Below, piece by piece: positions 37,634-47,082 of a DNA stretch of 64,000 nt. The stretch spans positions 11,196,176 through 11,260,175 of the forward strand of contig NC_136016.1 in NCBI RefSeq assembly GCF_048128805.1, written 5' to 3'. The notes under the pieces were generated by a model, which did not search any database, had not been told where the DNA came from, and saw nothing but the letters and a program-made list of their open reading frames with translations. Position 1 is the first letter of the stretch, and the number at the start of each line of letters is the position of its first letter. The DNA is from Centroberyx gerrardi. Taxonomy: Eukaryota; Chordata; Actinopteri; Beryciformes; Berycidae. Both the position numbers and the translations under genes were made by a program.

Positions 37634-39087
37634 ATGCTCCAGAGAGATTATGACATTAAAATATTCCGTCACTCAGCTCTTCTTAGCTCTGCTTGGAAAC
37701 TCAACCATTTAAAGGCTATTAAGGGATTTCAGTAGGTATACTTTCCTTACCCGTCCCCCTGTGTACATATTTTAATCAGCTCCTCTCTTGCTGGAGGTCA
37801 GGCGGTCATGCTGGCTGCATTGCAGGGCTCGCTACATTTACAGAGGCTTATGAATTGTGATGAGGAGCGATGTTGAAAGGTTTAGCGGTACAGGTTGCTC
37901 ACCTCCACTTTAAAGATGTAACCTTGGTGACCCGACATCTCTTTCTATATTCATCTCTCTGTCCCCCTGCATTTCTCTTGTTCCATCCCTTTCCCTCCCT
38001 TTTTTTTTTATCTTCATCTCTTTTCATTTATTCATCACTTCTTTTTTAATCTCTCTCCTTCCCATTTGATACATCTTTACGTTGAATCTGTCTCTTCACC
38101 TCTCTCTCCATCTCTTCCACAGTGGTTCACCGCAGGCGTTCTGTGATGTCGGGCGACGATGTGCTTCTCCAGTGTGAACTGCGCTCCAACCTGGCTACTC
38201 CGCGCTGGACGCTAAATGGCCGAGAACTCCAGGGCTACGGCCTCAATTCGGGCTACCGCGTTGGCACCGATGGGCTCCTCATCATCGGGGCGCGTCCCCA
38301 GCAGAGCGGATCGTATCGTTGCTTCGCTGTGGAGAACGCCGTCTGGGTCCCGGTTCATCTGTACACAGTCAGGGTGCACACAGACCTGTCCTTCCCTGTG
38401 GAGCCCACAGCCACAACTAACCCCACCACAGTTTCCAGCCCAACCGTCTTCTCCACCAGCAGCCCCACTGAGCAGCCGCTGCCCTCGCCCCCTGCCCCGC
38501 TGCCTCCGGGGCCAGAGTTCCAGACCTACCGGCACATGGAGGCCATGTACATCTCCCTGGTGGCTGTCCTGGGAGGGCTGTGTCTGGTGTTGACTGTAGT
38601 ACTGCTCTACGTGAGCTTCTGCACCAGACGGGCCTCTCGGGACCGCAAGTTCTCCCAGCAGGGGCTGCAGATCCTGGGGGCCTCCGAGAGAAAGAGGAGC
38701 TCCCATTTTGAACTGAAGACCATCTCCAGCCATTGCAACGGCCGTCAGGGTCGCAGGTCCACCTCGGTGCCCAACATCGACGACATGGACGGCTTCCTCC
38801 AGATAGTTCCAGGGGAGGGCCAGATGTCACCCAGTAAGACGCCACCGCCGGCCCCTCCCCTCCCCATGCCGCCCCCGCTGCCCAACATGGACTACGCCAA
38901 CGGGCTGTCGGCCACTCTGCCCAGCGTACTGCGGAAGATGAACGGGAACAGCTACGTGCTGCTGAGGCAGGCCGACCCCGAAGGCACCTCGCCGCTCTAC
39001 CACTCCTTCACTGAGGAGCTCAACAGGATCCTGGAGAAGAGGAAACACACACAGCTGGACCTCCAGCCTGATGAGAGCTCCATCTAG
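18858..39087 (+). CDS. sema4g: sema4g: class 4 transmembrane semaphorin, 14 coding exons
   Basis: Coding exons are 18858-18996, 27768-27916, 28417-28479, 28882-28980, 29104-29197, 29579-29692, 30117-30271, 33119-33294, 34896-35034, 35171-35393, 35602-35717, 36122-36276, 37388-37443 and 38123-39087. All introns are GT-AG and the frame closes at 880 residues (human SEMA4G is about 840). In order: a leucine-rich signal peptide in the first about 30 residues; the Sema domain to about residue 500 ([70 protein letters not shown]); a PSI module from about 506 ([16 protein letters not shown]); an Ig-like domain with cysteines near 577 and 626; a Thr/Pro stalk; one membrane helix at about 700-726; and a cytoplasmic tail with a proline-rich run and the ending DESSI, a class I PDZ ligand. 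Semaphorins of this class signal between cells through plexins. Whether this is the a or b teleost duplicate cannot be told here. Confidence 0.96.
20103..20133. repeat. perfect 14-bp-arm hairpin
   Basis: TAATATCAGTACAG at 20103-20116 is the exact reverse complement of 20120-20133, around a TCA loop, inside sema4g intron 2. Confidence 0.85.
20515..20650. repeat. imperfect GT-rich tract
   Basis: GT-rich sequence with TGTGTG blocks broken by CATGC and ACAT words. It is an old, interrupted microsatellite. Confidence 0.7.
22614..22703. repeat. long (GT)n microsatellite
   Basis: This is about 90 bp of GT with two early interruptions, one of the longest runs in the window. Confidence 0.95.
23066..23114. 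repeat. (GT)n microsatellite
   Basis: GT run with one CT interruption. The complementary (CA)n run lies about 110 bp downstream, so the two could pair. Confidence 0.95.
23224..23271. repeat. (CA)n microsatellite
   Basis: Clean CA run in the opposite orientation to its neighbours at 23066 and 23420, followed by degenerate CACG/CATG units. Confidence 0.95.
23420..23462. repeat. (GT)n microsatellite
   Basis: Clean GT run in sema4g intron 2. A shorter GT run follows at about 23848-23873. Confidence 0.95.
24401..24454. repeat. (GT)n microsatellite
   Basis: Clean GT run in sema4g intron 2. Confidence 0.95.
24632..24722 (+). mobile_element. tRNA-like (SINE head) remnant
   Basis: GAGCTCAGTGGTAGGGCATCA matches the 5' half of a tRNA with its A box. 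AAGTTCAATCCTGG about 60 bp on matches a B box and T-loop. The middle is expanded and the acceptor ends do not pair, so it is not a functional tRNA. It is probably a decayed tRNA-derived SINE. Confidence 0.5.
25808..25920. repeat. trinucleotide-rich tract (ATC/GTC then GTA)
   Basis: TCATCA, TTGTCA and TCGTCG units lead into AGTAGTAGT units. An antisense Asp-rich ORF here is an artefact of the repeat. Confidence 0.85.
27058..27092. repeat. perfect 13-bp-arm hairpin
   Basis: CCTCCCACTATTC at 27058-27070 is the exact reverse complement of 27080-27092, around a 9-base loop, in sema4g intron 2. Confidence 0.85.
27203..27223. repeat. (TATC)n microsatellite
   Basis: Short tetranucleotide run inside a pyrimidine-rich stretch. 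Confidence 0.85.
28195..28348. repeat. CT-rich tract with a (CT)n core
   Basis: A long pyrimidine stretch, purest at about 28312-28348, ends about 70 bp before the acceptor at 28416 of the 63-bp sema4g exon. It could act as an extended polypyrimidine tract. Confidence 0.85.
30265..30530 (+). repeat. short diverged repeat units after the sema4g 155-bp exon
   Basis: CTGCAAGGTCAGAGAC at the exon-intron boundary (30265 on) is echoed at about 30398 as CTGCAAGGTCACAGAC. The motif AGGGCCAAACCAATATAAG has relatives at about 30297 and 30493. This looks like an old local duplication that copied a splice donor into the intron. Confidence 0.45.
31425..31803. mobile_element. Tc1-like MITE, left-truncated, with a nested insertion
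   Basis: From about 31425 the sequence is a diverged copy of the element at 56389-56698: it shares TTGATCTAAAG, GACAAATATAAATAGTGAAG and the right end ACTTTTGACTGGTAGTG followed by TA. The left inverted repeat is missing. It is interrupted at 31609-31736 by another element. It lies in the sema4g intron between the exons at 30117-30271 and 33119-33294. Confidence 0.75.
31592..31753 (+). mobile_element. retroelement tail inserted in the MITE, with 17-bp target duplication
   Basis: ATGTCTTTACTATTCTA occurs exactly at 31592-31608 and again at 31737-31753. The 128 bp between interrupt the otherwise continuous Tc1-like MITE. The insert carries CTGATGATGGCCTAAGGCCGAAA, a motif close to the 3' ends of L2/CR1-type LINEs and the SINEs that use them in fish. 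The length of the duplication fits target-primed reverse transcription. It is probably a 5'-truncated LINE or SINE. Confidence 0.75.
33048..33093. repeat. (ATCC)n microsatellite beside a splice acceptor
   Basis: A CCAT/ATCC run ends about 25 bp before the acceptor (CCTCAG) at 33118 of a sema4g exon. Confidence 0.9.
33361..33505 (-). mobile_element. tRNA-derived SINE remnant, antisense
   Basis: Read on the minus strand, TTAGAGAGACTGTCCTGTAAC is followed by GGTCGCAGGTTCGATTTCC, with a clean B box (GGTTCGATTTC) and an A-box-like stretch upstream. Beyond it, the plus-strand words AGGCATTTCACTGACACTCTTA resemble the body of a common fish SINE. The family name is uncertain. Confidence 0.6.
36420..36472. 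repeat. (CA)n microsatellite
   Basis: Clean CA run in the sema4g intron after the PSI exon. Shorter CA runs follow at about 36983-37003 and 37602-37630. Confidence 0.95.
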
Positions 39088-40636
39088 GACCCCCTCTCAC
39101 TCCCTGTCTCACAGTTATTTATTTTTACCCCAACGGTGACCCATAGTAGTGGGGAGGACTAACTGTTGTATCAAAAGCTGCTGTTATTTACCCAGTGTCA
39201 GAGTACCTGTGGGTCGTGTCCTAACCTGATCTGAAGTGTGCAGCCTCCTGTGATTCCCATGACAAACAGCCCATGAATTTCACTAAATGATGGACAACGC
39301 CAATCACAGATCACCATTCGCAAACAGGAGCTGTGGAAAATTTGGACACCTACTGTACTATTACATTTAGACATTTCGTAATCACCTTAGGTAGAGAGCT
39401 TAATGGTCCTACCTGTGTAGAGTCCCTGGAAGCTGGTGAAAGAGGGTTTTCAGATGACACAGAAAAGGTACAATATGGGACATGGACAAGAGACTAAGTC
39501 AGCCTAAACAGAGTCTAGGAGGCGATCACGTATTTTTGAGGCTGGAAGTTTTCACAGAGTTTGTTAGTGCCACACAATATGAGCCCTATAGGGAGATTAA
39601 GAAGTCAGATCTGTTACAGTGCATAATGAGCACAGGTGGTTAGACAAAACATTCATTTCAAACTTCATTTAAACCACTCTTTCATCATTTTCCTTTGTTC
39701 TCATGTAAATAGCAATAATAACATCACTGTTGCAGCTGTTAGTAGCAATGTGTTGTGCCAATGCCAATGGACATAATTGTAGCAAACCCAAAATGGAGTG
39801 GGATTTTTTTCCTAGCCTCTTTCTGTTGTTAGCATCTGTGTGAGAAAAGAGGAACAACGGTATTAAAGACACAAAGGTTTAGCTCAATAGTCTACCGAAG
39901 ACCATTAAAGGAGCAGTCAGTTTGCGGTCAGATTGATTGTATTCACTGGAGACCACAGAGTAGCTTTGGGGCCCGTATGGATGAGAGGGAACCACAACGC
40001 ACGCTAGAAAACAAAGGTAAGAGGGATACTGAAAAGAAAATGTCTACTCGTTGTTTTGTATTCATACTCCCCAATACACTTGATTTGACTGGCTGCTGGG
40101 AATAACTCTCCAGCCACACATTGTCTTTGTCAGAACGAGGCTGAGCCCTGTTTTGGGATGGACATGCAACATTAACTTGAGGGTTTTGCTCTCTCGGGGC
40201 AAATCACTCATTCAAACCATTTCAAAGAGCCTGTCCCCATTGCAGTTCAAAACTGTGGATCCTTTCAAAATGATGAAGATTTTCATCCTACTTTTCAAAA
40301 ACATGATGAAAGGCAGACATTGATTCAGTCCTAAGTTTATGTTTGTGCTGTGCTGGGTGTCCTTTGCTGTGAGAGGTTGTTGGTGGCAACTCGCCAAATC
40401 GGGGTAGAGGACCTTCACATTAAAAAACCTGCGTCACTGTTACCCAGCCCACAACGCACCGGATGTTTACCTGACATTAGTGCAGCGCTAAAACAACTTG
40501 AACTGCAGGCGGAGGACATGCTAAATTGCCATGGCAAGGCAAACAGTGCTATAATTAAATAGTAAATATATAACTTTGAGGGAACTGACTGTGATATATC
40601 TCAGAGACGTTTGTAAACCCGTCATGGCCAGTGTTA

Positions 40637-40642
40637 AATAAA
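40637..40642 (+). terminator. candidate sema4g poly(A) signal, proximal
   Basis: Exact AATAAA about 1.55 kb after the sema4g stop codon. Usage is unknown. Confidence 0.4.
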
Positions 40643-43600
40643 GATCTGTCTTCCCGGTAAAGTGTTGAATCAGCTCTTGGAGCAGCAGCCCTCCCTGGTG
40701 ACTCGCAGCATGCAGGCCATGTATCTGTCAGAGCGTCGCTGACAGTAACAGCGGTACTTGGCCCGACTCCACCAAGTGCGGACGGGGGCTTGTCGTCTGT
40801 TTGCATGTCTGAGGACGCAGAACCAGATAGAAAACATTTGACCTGTGTGTCCTGGTTAGCCATGCAGGGAGCTGATGATGATACAACAGGGGAGGCTGGC
40901 AGGAGCTACGCTGCACTTCCTGGTTCTCAGCCTCTTTCTCTCCCTTCCCGATCCCTTCTTCTCGTCTGCCTTTTCAGTACTCCCACCCTCTTTCCCCTTC
41001 CCTCACTCCTCCTGATCCTCATCTTCATTCCCTCCCTCCCTCTCCCTGTCCCTGCTGGTGCCTCTTTCATTTCCCTGTCCCATCACCTCTGCTCGGCAGT
41101 ATCATCTATTACTCTCTCCACTCACATTCTCACTCTCTTTCAAGGACCCTGCTGAGTTTACAAACTGCCATGATGGCCCCTAATCAATTAGAGCAAGCTT
41201 TCAAAGAGCCCTTGACCTTGTGTTCGTGAAGGGCCTGGAGAAACAATGAGGTTTTTTCCAATGGTTCAACATTATAGCAGCAACAGAGCTAAATACAGTT
41301 CTCACATTTCTAGCTGATGAGAAAATGTATGCTCTATGACAGGTATTTCATTACACATGCCATTTCCTGGAGGAGCCAGACAGTGTAAATTAAATTTAAA
41401 TCACAAAGCCCCTGGATTATTTTGTATTTGTAATGCTCAAAAAGAAAAAGTTAAAAAACAAGGTTTTCTGATGAAGATGACAGTTAATCTTGGATTGGCA
41501 CGATTTTGTGATTCATGAGAGCATTTTGCAGATGAAAATGTATTTAATCTAAGTCAAAGTTTTAACAAACTCTTTCAATAAGGAGTGCCAGCGCTCATCA
41601 GAGGTGAAACAAGACTTGTTTAGCTTGCAGAGAAGAGGTGCTGGTCCACAGAGAGATGTATGTGCTTGAAAAGATGATTCATATCTTAAAGGGAGTTGCG
41701 GTCTCAATCATCTTTTCAAGCAGCTTTAAAAAACTTTTTTCATTGCATCGCATATATTGTAAGTTTCAAACTGTCAAATGAGTTCAACATCTTACTGCAC
41801 TTAACCATGTATTGTTGTTTGATCTCTTTGCATAGATATGAAAGGGCCCAGATCAAGTTGATGAAACATTTGTGGACAATCGATAACATGATGAAAGCTT
41901 CATCTGAGTCAGTGACTACTGCTGCTGCTTCACTCTCACTGAAGGACAATCTGTTTACAATGGACACTGAAATTGGACACTGTTATGTATATTGTACTAT
42001 GGACTTTGGGTAAAATGGCTAACATGTTGGCTACCTGCCCTTCATCTTATTTCTGTACACAACTTGTTTTCGCAACTTACACAACGCTACTCACATACTG
42101 GTGCACCAATATGCAAGACGTAGTCTGTGTAGATAAACTATCTAGAGGTTGGCCAAAGAAACTGCTGTTAAAGAAAGCTCACAATTTGCACTATTCATAC
42201 CTGAGTACTTTGTTAAAAAAGCTTGTAACATACTCTTGTTAACTATGACACTTTCCATAAAGTTGGCTGTGTATTGTATTATTATTTTTTGATGTAGATA
42301 ATGAGCTCATCTGTGCGGTCTGCTCAGTATGTGACTGGCTGCAGTGACATCCATAATTCTTGTAATATATTTAAGAAACCTGAGCTGTTGATGGAAATGA
42401 CCTATTTATATTAGATGCCATGTGTTATATTTATTTCCATTCATTTCATTTCCAGTCTTTTGTGCATATGAAATCCATTTTGCATTCAATTCAGCTTGGG
42501 AAATAATTTTCTGTGTCAACAGCCCTGAGGGAAAGTCAGGAAATTACATGCAAAACATGTTCATACTGAATCCTATTCTCTAGGCACCATAATACTCAGT
42601 TGTTTTTGGCTTGTGGCAAGTGGCAAGGAAGGCCACTGTTCTCCACTGGGACTGCATCCCAAAATATCAGGAGTCATTCACATATATGATTCTGACAGAC
42701 CAGGGGTGCAACACAGGCTTATGCTGTTGGGGGCTAAAAAAAAAAAAGACCATTTTCAGTGCAGCGTCCAAGGCAGTAACTTAGCAACAGCAATCTTTAT
42801 TTAGAGCCTTTAATGTCCTAGTGCGGGTCAAGCTCTGCCAGTTCCCATTGGGGAGCGCGGGTGTGATGTGAGCACAGTCAGGCTCTGGTGCCCATAATTG
42901 GTGTTAAAGATAAATTAGCTATGAAAATGCTGAAGGCAGGCATTATCTAATCAATACAAATAACAGAATTGTATTTAGAAAATATTTTCACATCAATGAT
43001 GTTGTTTATGGCTCTCCAGGCTTTTCTTCAGATCAGGCAAAACAGTTTCTTAAGGCAGCAATGTCTCTATTTTTGAACCTGCATTCTTGAGTGTATAACT
43101 TTACTCACATATGGTAGTAGAAGTTTACAAATCATTCAAAACTAATTGCACAAAAGCTCCATGCCACTTTTCTTCGCAATGCACAAAATAAGAACTGCAG
43201 TCCATATATAATTTGAGGGGAGAAGGCATCCCCACTGTTAAAACAAATGCAACTCATCCTCCTCCATACCTACAGATATTTGCGAAGGAGTGAGCAAAAC
43301 CAACAGCAGTATCCCACTGCAGACAGAGTGCAGTTCCACCGTCCTGCACTCCCCCATCCTCTCACACTCATCCCCATCCTCTGCAGTCATCTCACGCTCT
43401 CACCCATTCTACACCATTTTCAGAAAGAGGGCCTAACCATTTCCTGCGGCCAGAGTTATGTGCCAGCGGACTGGTAGCCATCAATCAACAGAAACTAGGA
43501 ATCTGTCCTAGGGCACCTTTCACATCACGTCCATGCAAGACTGAACGTATCTGTATTCGTCTGGTGACTAGCAAATCGGTTGTACGTATCTGTACTGCGG

Positions 43601-43955
43601 TTTGGGAGACACACTGGGGTCATTGGAGGGGGGAAGAGGGTCAGACGGCGTGCCTCTCGCTGTCAAAAATGATGAATTTAGGGTGAGAATTGCAGAGGAA
43701 GCAACGAGTTGTTCTGCCATCATCCACCTTGTTAAATTTAAACAAATCACCCATTGGAGTTTATATGTTTTTTCCCCCGCACAGCCAACAGAGAGGACGG
43801 CCCCGTGCTGAAGGTTAAGAGTTGTCCCTCAAGCTACCAGGCAGCCATCTGTCATGATCATTTAAGCTCTGGATCATTTAAATTGTGCAGCGAAGACGAC
43901 TTCAATCTCTATCAGTGTTAAACTGTAAAACCATGTACTTCTCCCGTGTCATACA

Positions 43956-43961
43956 AATAAA
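43956..43961 (+). terminator. candidate sema4g poly(A) signal, distal
   Basis: Exact AATAAA about 4.9 kb after the stop, about 210 bp from a minus-strand signal suited to mrpl43. Usage is unknown, and the following A-run could also cause internal priming. Confidence 0.35.
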
Positions 43962-44173
43962 AAAAGGTACGTATCTGCTGTCTGTCTTGTCTGTTAAGTA
44001 TAACTGCAGTATCAGTCAAACTTAATGATGTCGACAGCACCACTGGAAACACGGACAGTCAGTTTTGCTCTCTTGATCTGCCGCTGCCAAGCCCCGAAAC
44101 TCAAAAGGAATTCTAAATTTAGAGAAACCGATAACAGCATATGAATCAAGAATATTTCTCAAATTTTTTTTTT

Positions 44174-44179
44174 TTTATT
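44174..44179 (-). terminator. candidate mrpl43 poly(A) signal
   Basis: TTTATT on the plus strand, that is AATAAA on the minus strand, about 460 bp after the mrpl43 stop. It would leave sema4g and mrpl43 ending tail-to-tail with little or no overlap. Confidence 0.4.
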
Positions 44180-44638
44180 TCATACAAAGTTCCAGCTGCT
44201 GGGGAGAGCGGCACTTAATACATGAATGGTCTAATAACCTTGCGGTGAAAAACAGTTATCTGCATTTTAGTATGCCAACTGACAAGCCTCTGGTGTAATC
44301 ATGTAAAATCTATTCAAATGTGGCATTCAGAGCCGGTACAGTATGCATTGTTCTGCACGGCTCAGTGGAACCAGACAAGTGGCTTTGCTGCCACCGCCAG
44401 ACAGAAGGGCGTGGTGATGAAAAACAGTATTCAGTCTCTTGTGGGGTCCCCAGCAAAAAACACATTGGAAAATGGCTGCAAATACTACAACTATGTGAGC
44501 TGTGGCTTGATTTCCTTCGCAGACACTTCACCAGCTTCAACCATGAGTGACATTTCATTCAAGATCAACAGAAATCAAGCACTCCTGTGTGGGAATATCC
44601 AAAGTGTGTTCGACTTTGATTTTGCCCAGGTCTAGTCC

Positions 44639-46193
44639 TTATTCAGCCTGTTTGTGTGGCCTGATGGGGCCTATGGAGGGGGGCCGGTTGGTGAAGGGGT
44701 GCCACTGGCCCTGGATACTGGGGCTGTCTGTGTGGAAGGGCTTGCGGATGCGGATGATGTCCAGGCCGGACTGACTGGTCAGCTTGCTCACAAGCTCTGA
44801 AATCTGCTGAGATGTTTTGCTGGTGACAAGCTCTTCCCTCACGTTGCCGTTTACTGCAGGGAAGGAAAAGGGAGATCAGGATGTATCAGCGAGTTGAGAG
44901 GGGACATAACCGAAACATTTCTTACACTCTGAAATGTAACAGAGTCAACAAGAACAAATTATTTCAGTTGACACTATTTGACTAAGTCATGTGAAATCCC
45001 CCATGGCATTTCACTTCTACCAAAACCAAATAGAAGCCTCATAAAAGCCAGTATTATAGTGCCCCCTACCTGTGACTATGAGTAGTGACAACAAAACTCC
45101 TATGACTATGACCATTAGTATTCACTTCATTTTTCATTGTTAGTTTCTCGTCAAGCAATATCATTTTGTCATAATTTTCACCGAAAAAGGTTGTTTATAC
45201 CCCTAGAGCTAACCTTAAACTCACTGGAGACCTCATGTCTATGATGATTGATTATGAATTTTCAAAAGATACAGCATGTAAAGTATACCCTCTCTTCTGA
45301 TAGTATGTTACATACAGTATGTTTCAAATGTAGGTATACCTTTTTAAACAAAAATAATAATAATACTAATAGTACTAGTAATAATTATGAGAAACAAACA
45401 ACAAATTTTTAGTTTTTCCATTTTAACTTAACTTATTTACTAATTACAAAATAATTCCACATTCAACTGTCCATAAATAATAGGTGTACCTATATAAATG
45501 TATACATACTTTTGAAACACATTATAATGAGCATAGAAATGTAGAGTTAGTCAGATGTGTTATCAAGACATCAAGCCATGAACACTTACAGTATTCTGCA
45601 ACTATTTTTGGAATCCTGCAGGCCTGGGGAGACACATACACTACAGTCCCAGGGTTTTTCTTGGCATAATCCACCACTCCCTCTTCAATAAAGTCCCTGA
45701 AAAAGAAAAACAAGAGGTTGCAGTCACTGGGTGTTGCTGGGTTTGTAGGTTGTTGTTTTTTTAAAGATTGGTGTTTGGCTCCTATTTTGATATCTATATA
45801 ACAATATACCTGATTGTGATACTGTGCTGTTTCTCAATATTGGGCCTTAACCTATTTGTGGCAGTCAGTAAAATTGGATGTTACCTTTTTGATATGATTG
45901 TCATATCATATGCTTTTAGCAACAAGGGCATGTTTCCTCTAGTGGCACGGGAAGCACCCTACAGCAGCAGTAGCACAGCATCCAAAGGCAGTAGGACAAC
46001 ATCCAAACAGCATCCAAACTATATACAGTAGCATACAAACACAGCGTGCAGCGTGGTCTTACCTGACTCCTAACGAGCTCTGTGCGTTTTTGGAGAAGAT
46101 GATGGAGATGCGCTTCAGCTGGCAGACATACCGACCAACCCCGTTCTGGAGAACACTTTGAAGGAAGCGGCTTGGCGTCCCTCTGGCAGTCAT
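44639..46193 (-). CDS. mrpl43: mrpl43: mitochondrial large ribosomal subunit protein mL43, 3 exons
   Basis: Exons on the minus strand are 46193-46063, 45696-45590 and 44853-44639. The introns are GT-AG and the frame closes at 150 residues (human about 159). The protein opens [20 protein letters not shown], nearly the human start, continues with [18 protein letters not shown] and ends with [20 protein letters not shown] and [17 protein letters not shown]. It has the L51/S25/CI-B8 thioredoxin-like fold and is a structural part of the mitochondrial 39S subunit. Its start lies about 890 bp from the divergent twnk start. The C-terminal extension of the human protein is absent. Confidence 0.95.
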
Positions 46194-46560
46194 TTTTCAA
46201 TCGCCTGCCAACTGTTGTCAAGTAATTCATATATTGTTAATGTCGCTGGATAAAAATAAATCCGTTAGTGAGGTTAAATGACAGCAAAATGCATAGAGGA
46301 CGACTTGACGGGCATGTACTACACGGGGTCCGACAAGAATAAATTCCGGAGTCAAACATGACGGTGATTCAATACAGTTTTAAAAAAAATATGATGAAAC
46401 TCAGCTTCGTCAATCAGCAATAAAATATTCAATATCACACATTTAATTTAATATAACACGCAATGAACGCTTGGAAAATGTTTTGTTCATGTGATATAAA
46501 AATGTGCAATGCGGTACCTTTCACGGGTTGGTTCACACGGACTTGTTTTGAAAACGCACC
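46194..46560. promoter_or_regulatory. bidirectional mrpl43/twnk promoter region
   Basis: Both genes are transcribed outward from this interval. Its right part contains several CpGs (ACGCACCGCGAAAGCCCGGG, about 46555-46572). No TATA box stands out. Both products work in mitochondrial gene expression, so a shared promoter makes sense. Confidence 0.55.
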
Positions 46561-46618
46561 GCGAAAGCCCGGGCCAGACGCAGCATGGAGGAAAATATGA
46601 GGACAGAGAAGACAGAGA
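46561..46618 (+). other. possible non-coding exon 1 of twnk, with upstream ORF
   Basis: A donor, ACAGAGA|GTAAGC, closes at 46618. Spliced to the acceptor TTGTAG at 47057, an ATG at 46585 opens a 12-codon ORF that stops (TAA) at the start of the next exon. The exon itself is predicted from the donor and from the CpG-rich upstream sequence only. Confidence 0.35.
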
Positions 46619-47082
46619 GTAAGCTGAAGTTTATGCGATTTTCTTCGTTAACGTTTATTTATTTCGAATGGCGGTTTGTAGAGACACATCCGAGCTTGTG
46701 TTCCTGTGTCTAATTTATCGAAAATAACTGTTCCTGCTTCACTAGGTATCCTTTCTGACCTCTAAGTGTTGTAATGATATTCAGTAACACCAAGTTACTA
46801 TTAAGGAACATCAGTATAGACAGCCAGTAGAAGAAGTGTGGTTCCTGGTTGGTGAGCAAAACAATAAAGAACTAGCGCAAGCTGCTAGCTGTTCATAAGA
46901 TAATGTTTCATCATTACAAGAAATGAACACAAGTGTGTCACCCAAATATAGGTTGTGGTATGCAGTATTTTTGTAACTAACCCAGCTATGCACGGCTATA
47001 TGTTGTAACTTACTTGCATTAGGCAGATGTTTATTCATAATCTCGTGTCTGTTGTAGGTTAAACGTCTTAAACAGGTAACCA

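Larger units (their letters stand above)
39088..43961 (+). other. sema4g 3' UTR and flank
   Basis: I see no coding exon between the sema4g stop and mrpl43. Two AATAAA signals on the plus strand, at 40637 and 43956, allow a 3' UTR of about 1.55 kb or about 4.87 kb. Short ORFs here are scattered and lack recognisable content. Confidence 0.5.

Noticed and set aside
38212-38733. 173-codon ORF on the minus strand
   Set aside because: It is antisense to the GC-rich last exon of sema4g; the sense frame is clearly the real one. The antisense ORFs over twnk exons (50787-51248) are rejected for the same reason.
40212-44635. Extra exons or a small gene between sema4g and mrpl43
   Set aside because: Short ORFs only, with no conserved protein words and no ordered splice sites; best explained as 3' UTR and spacer.
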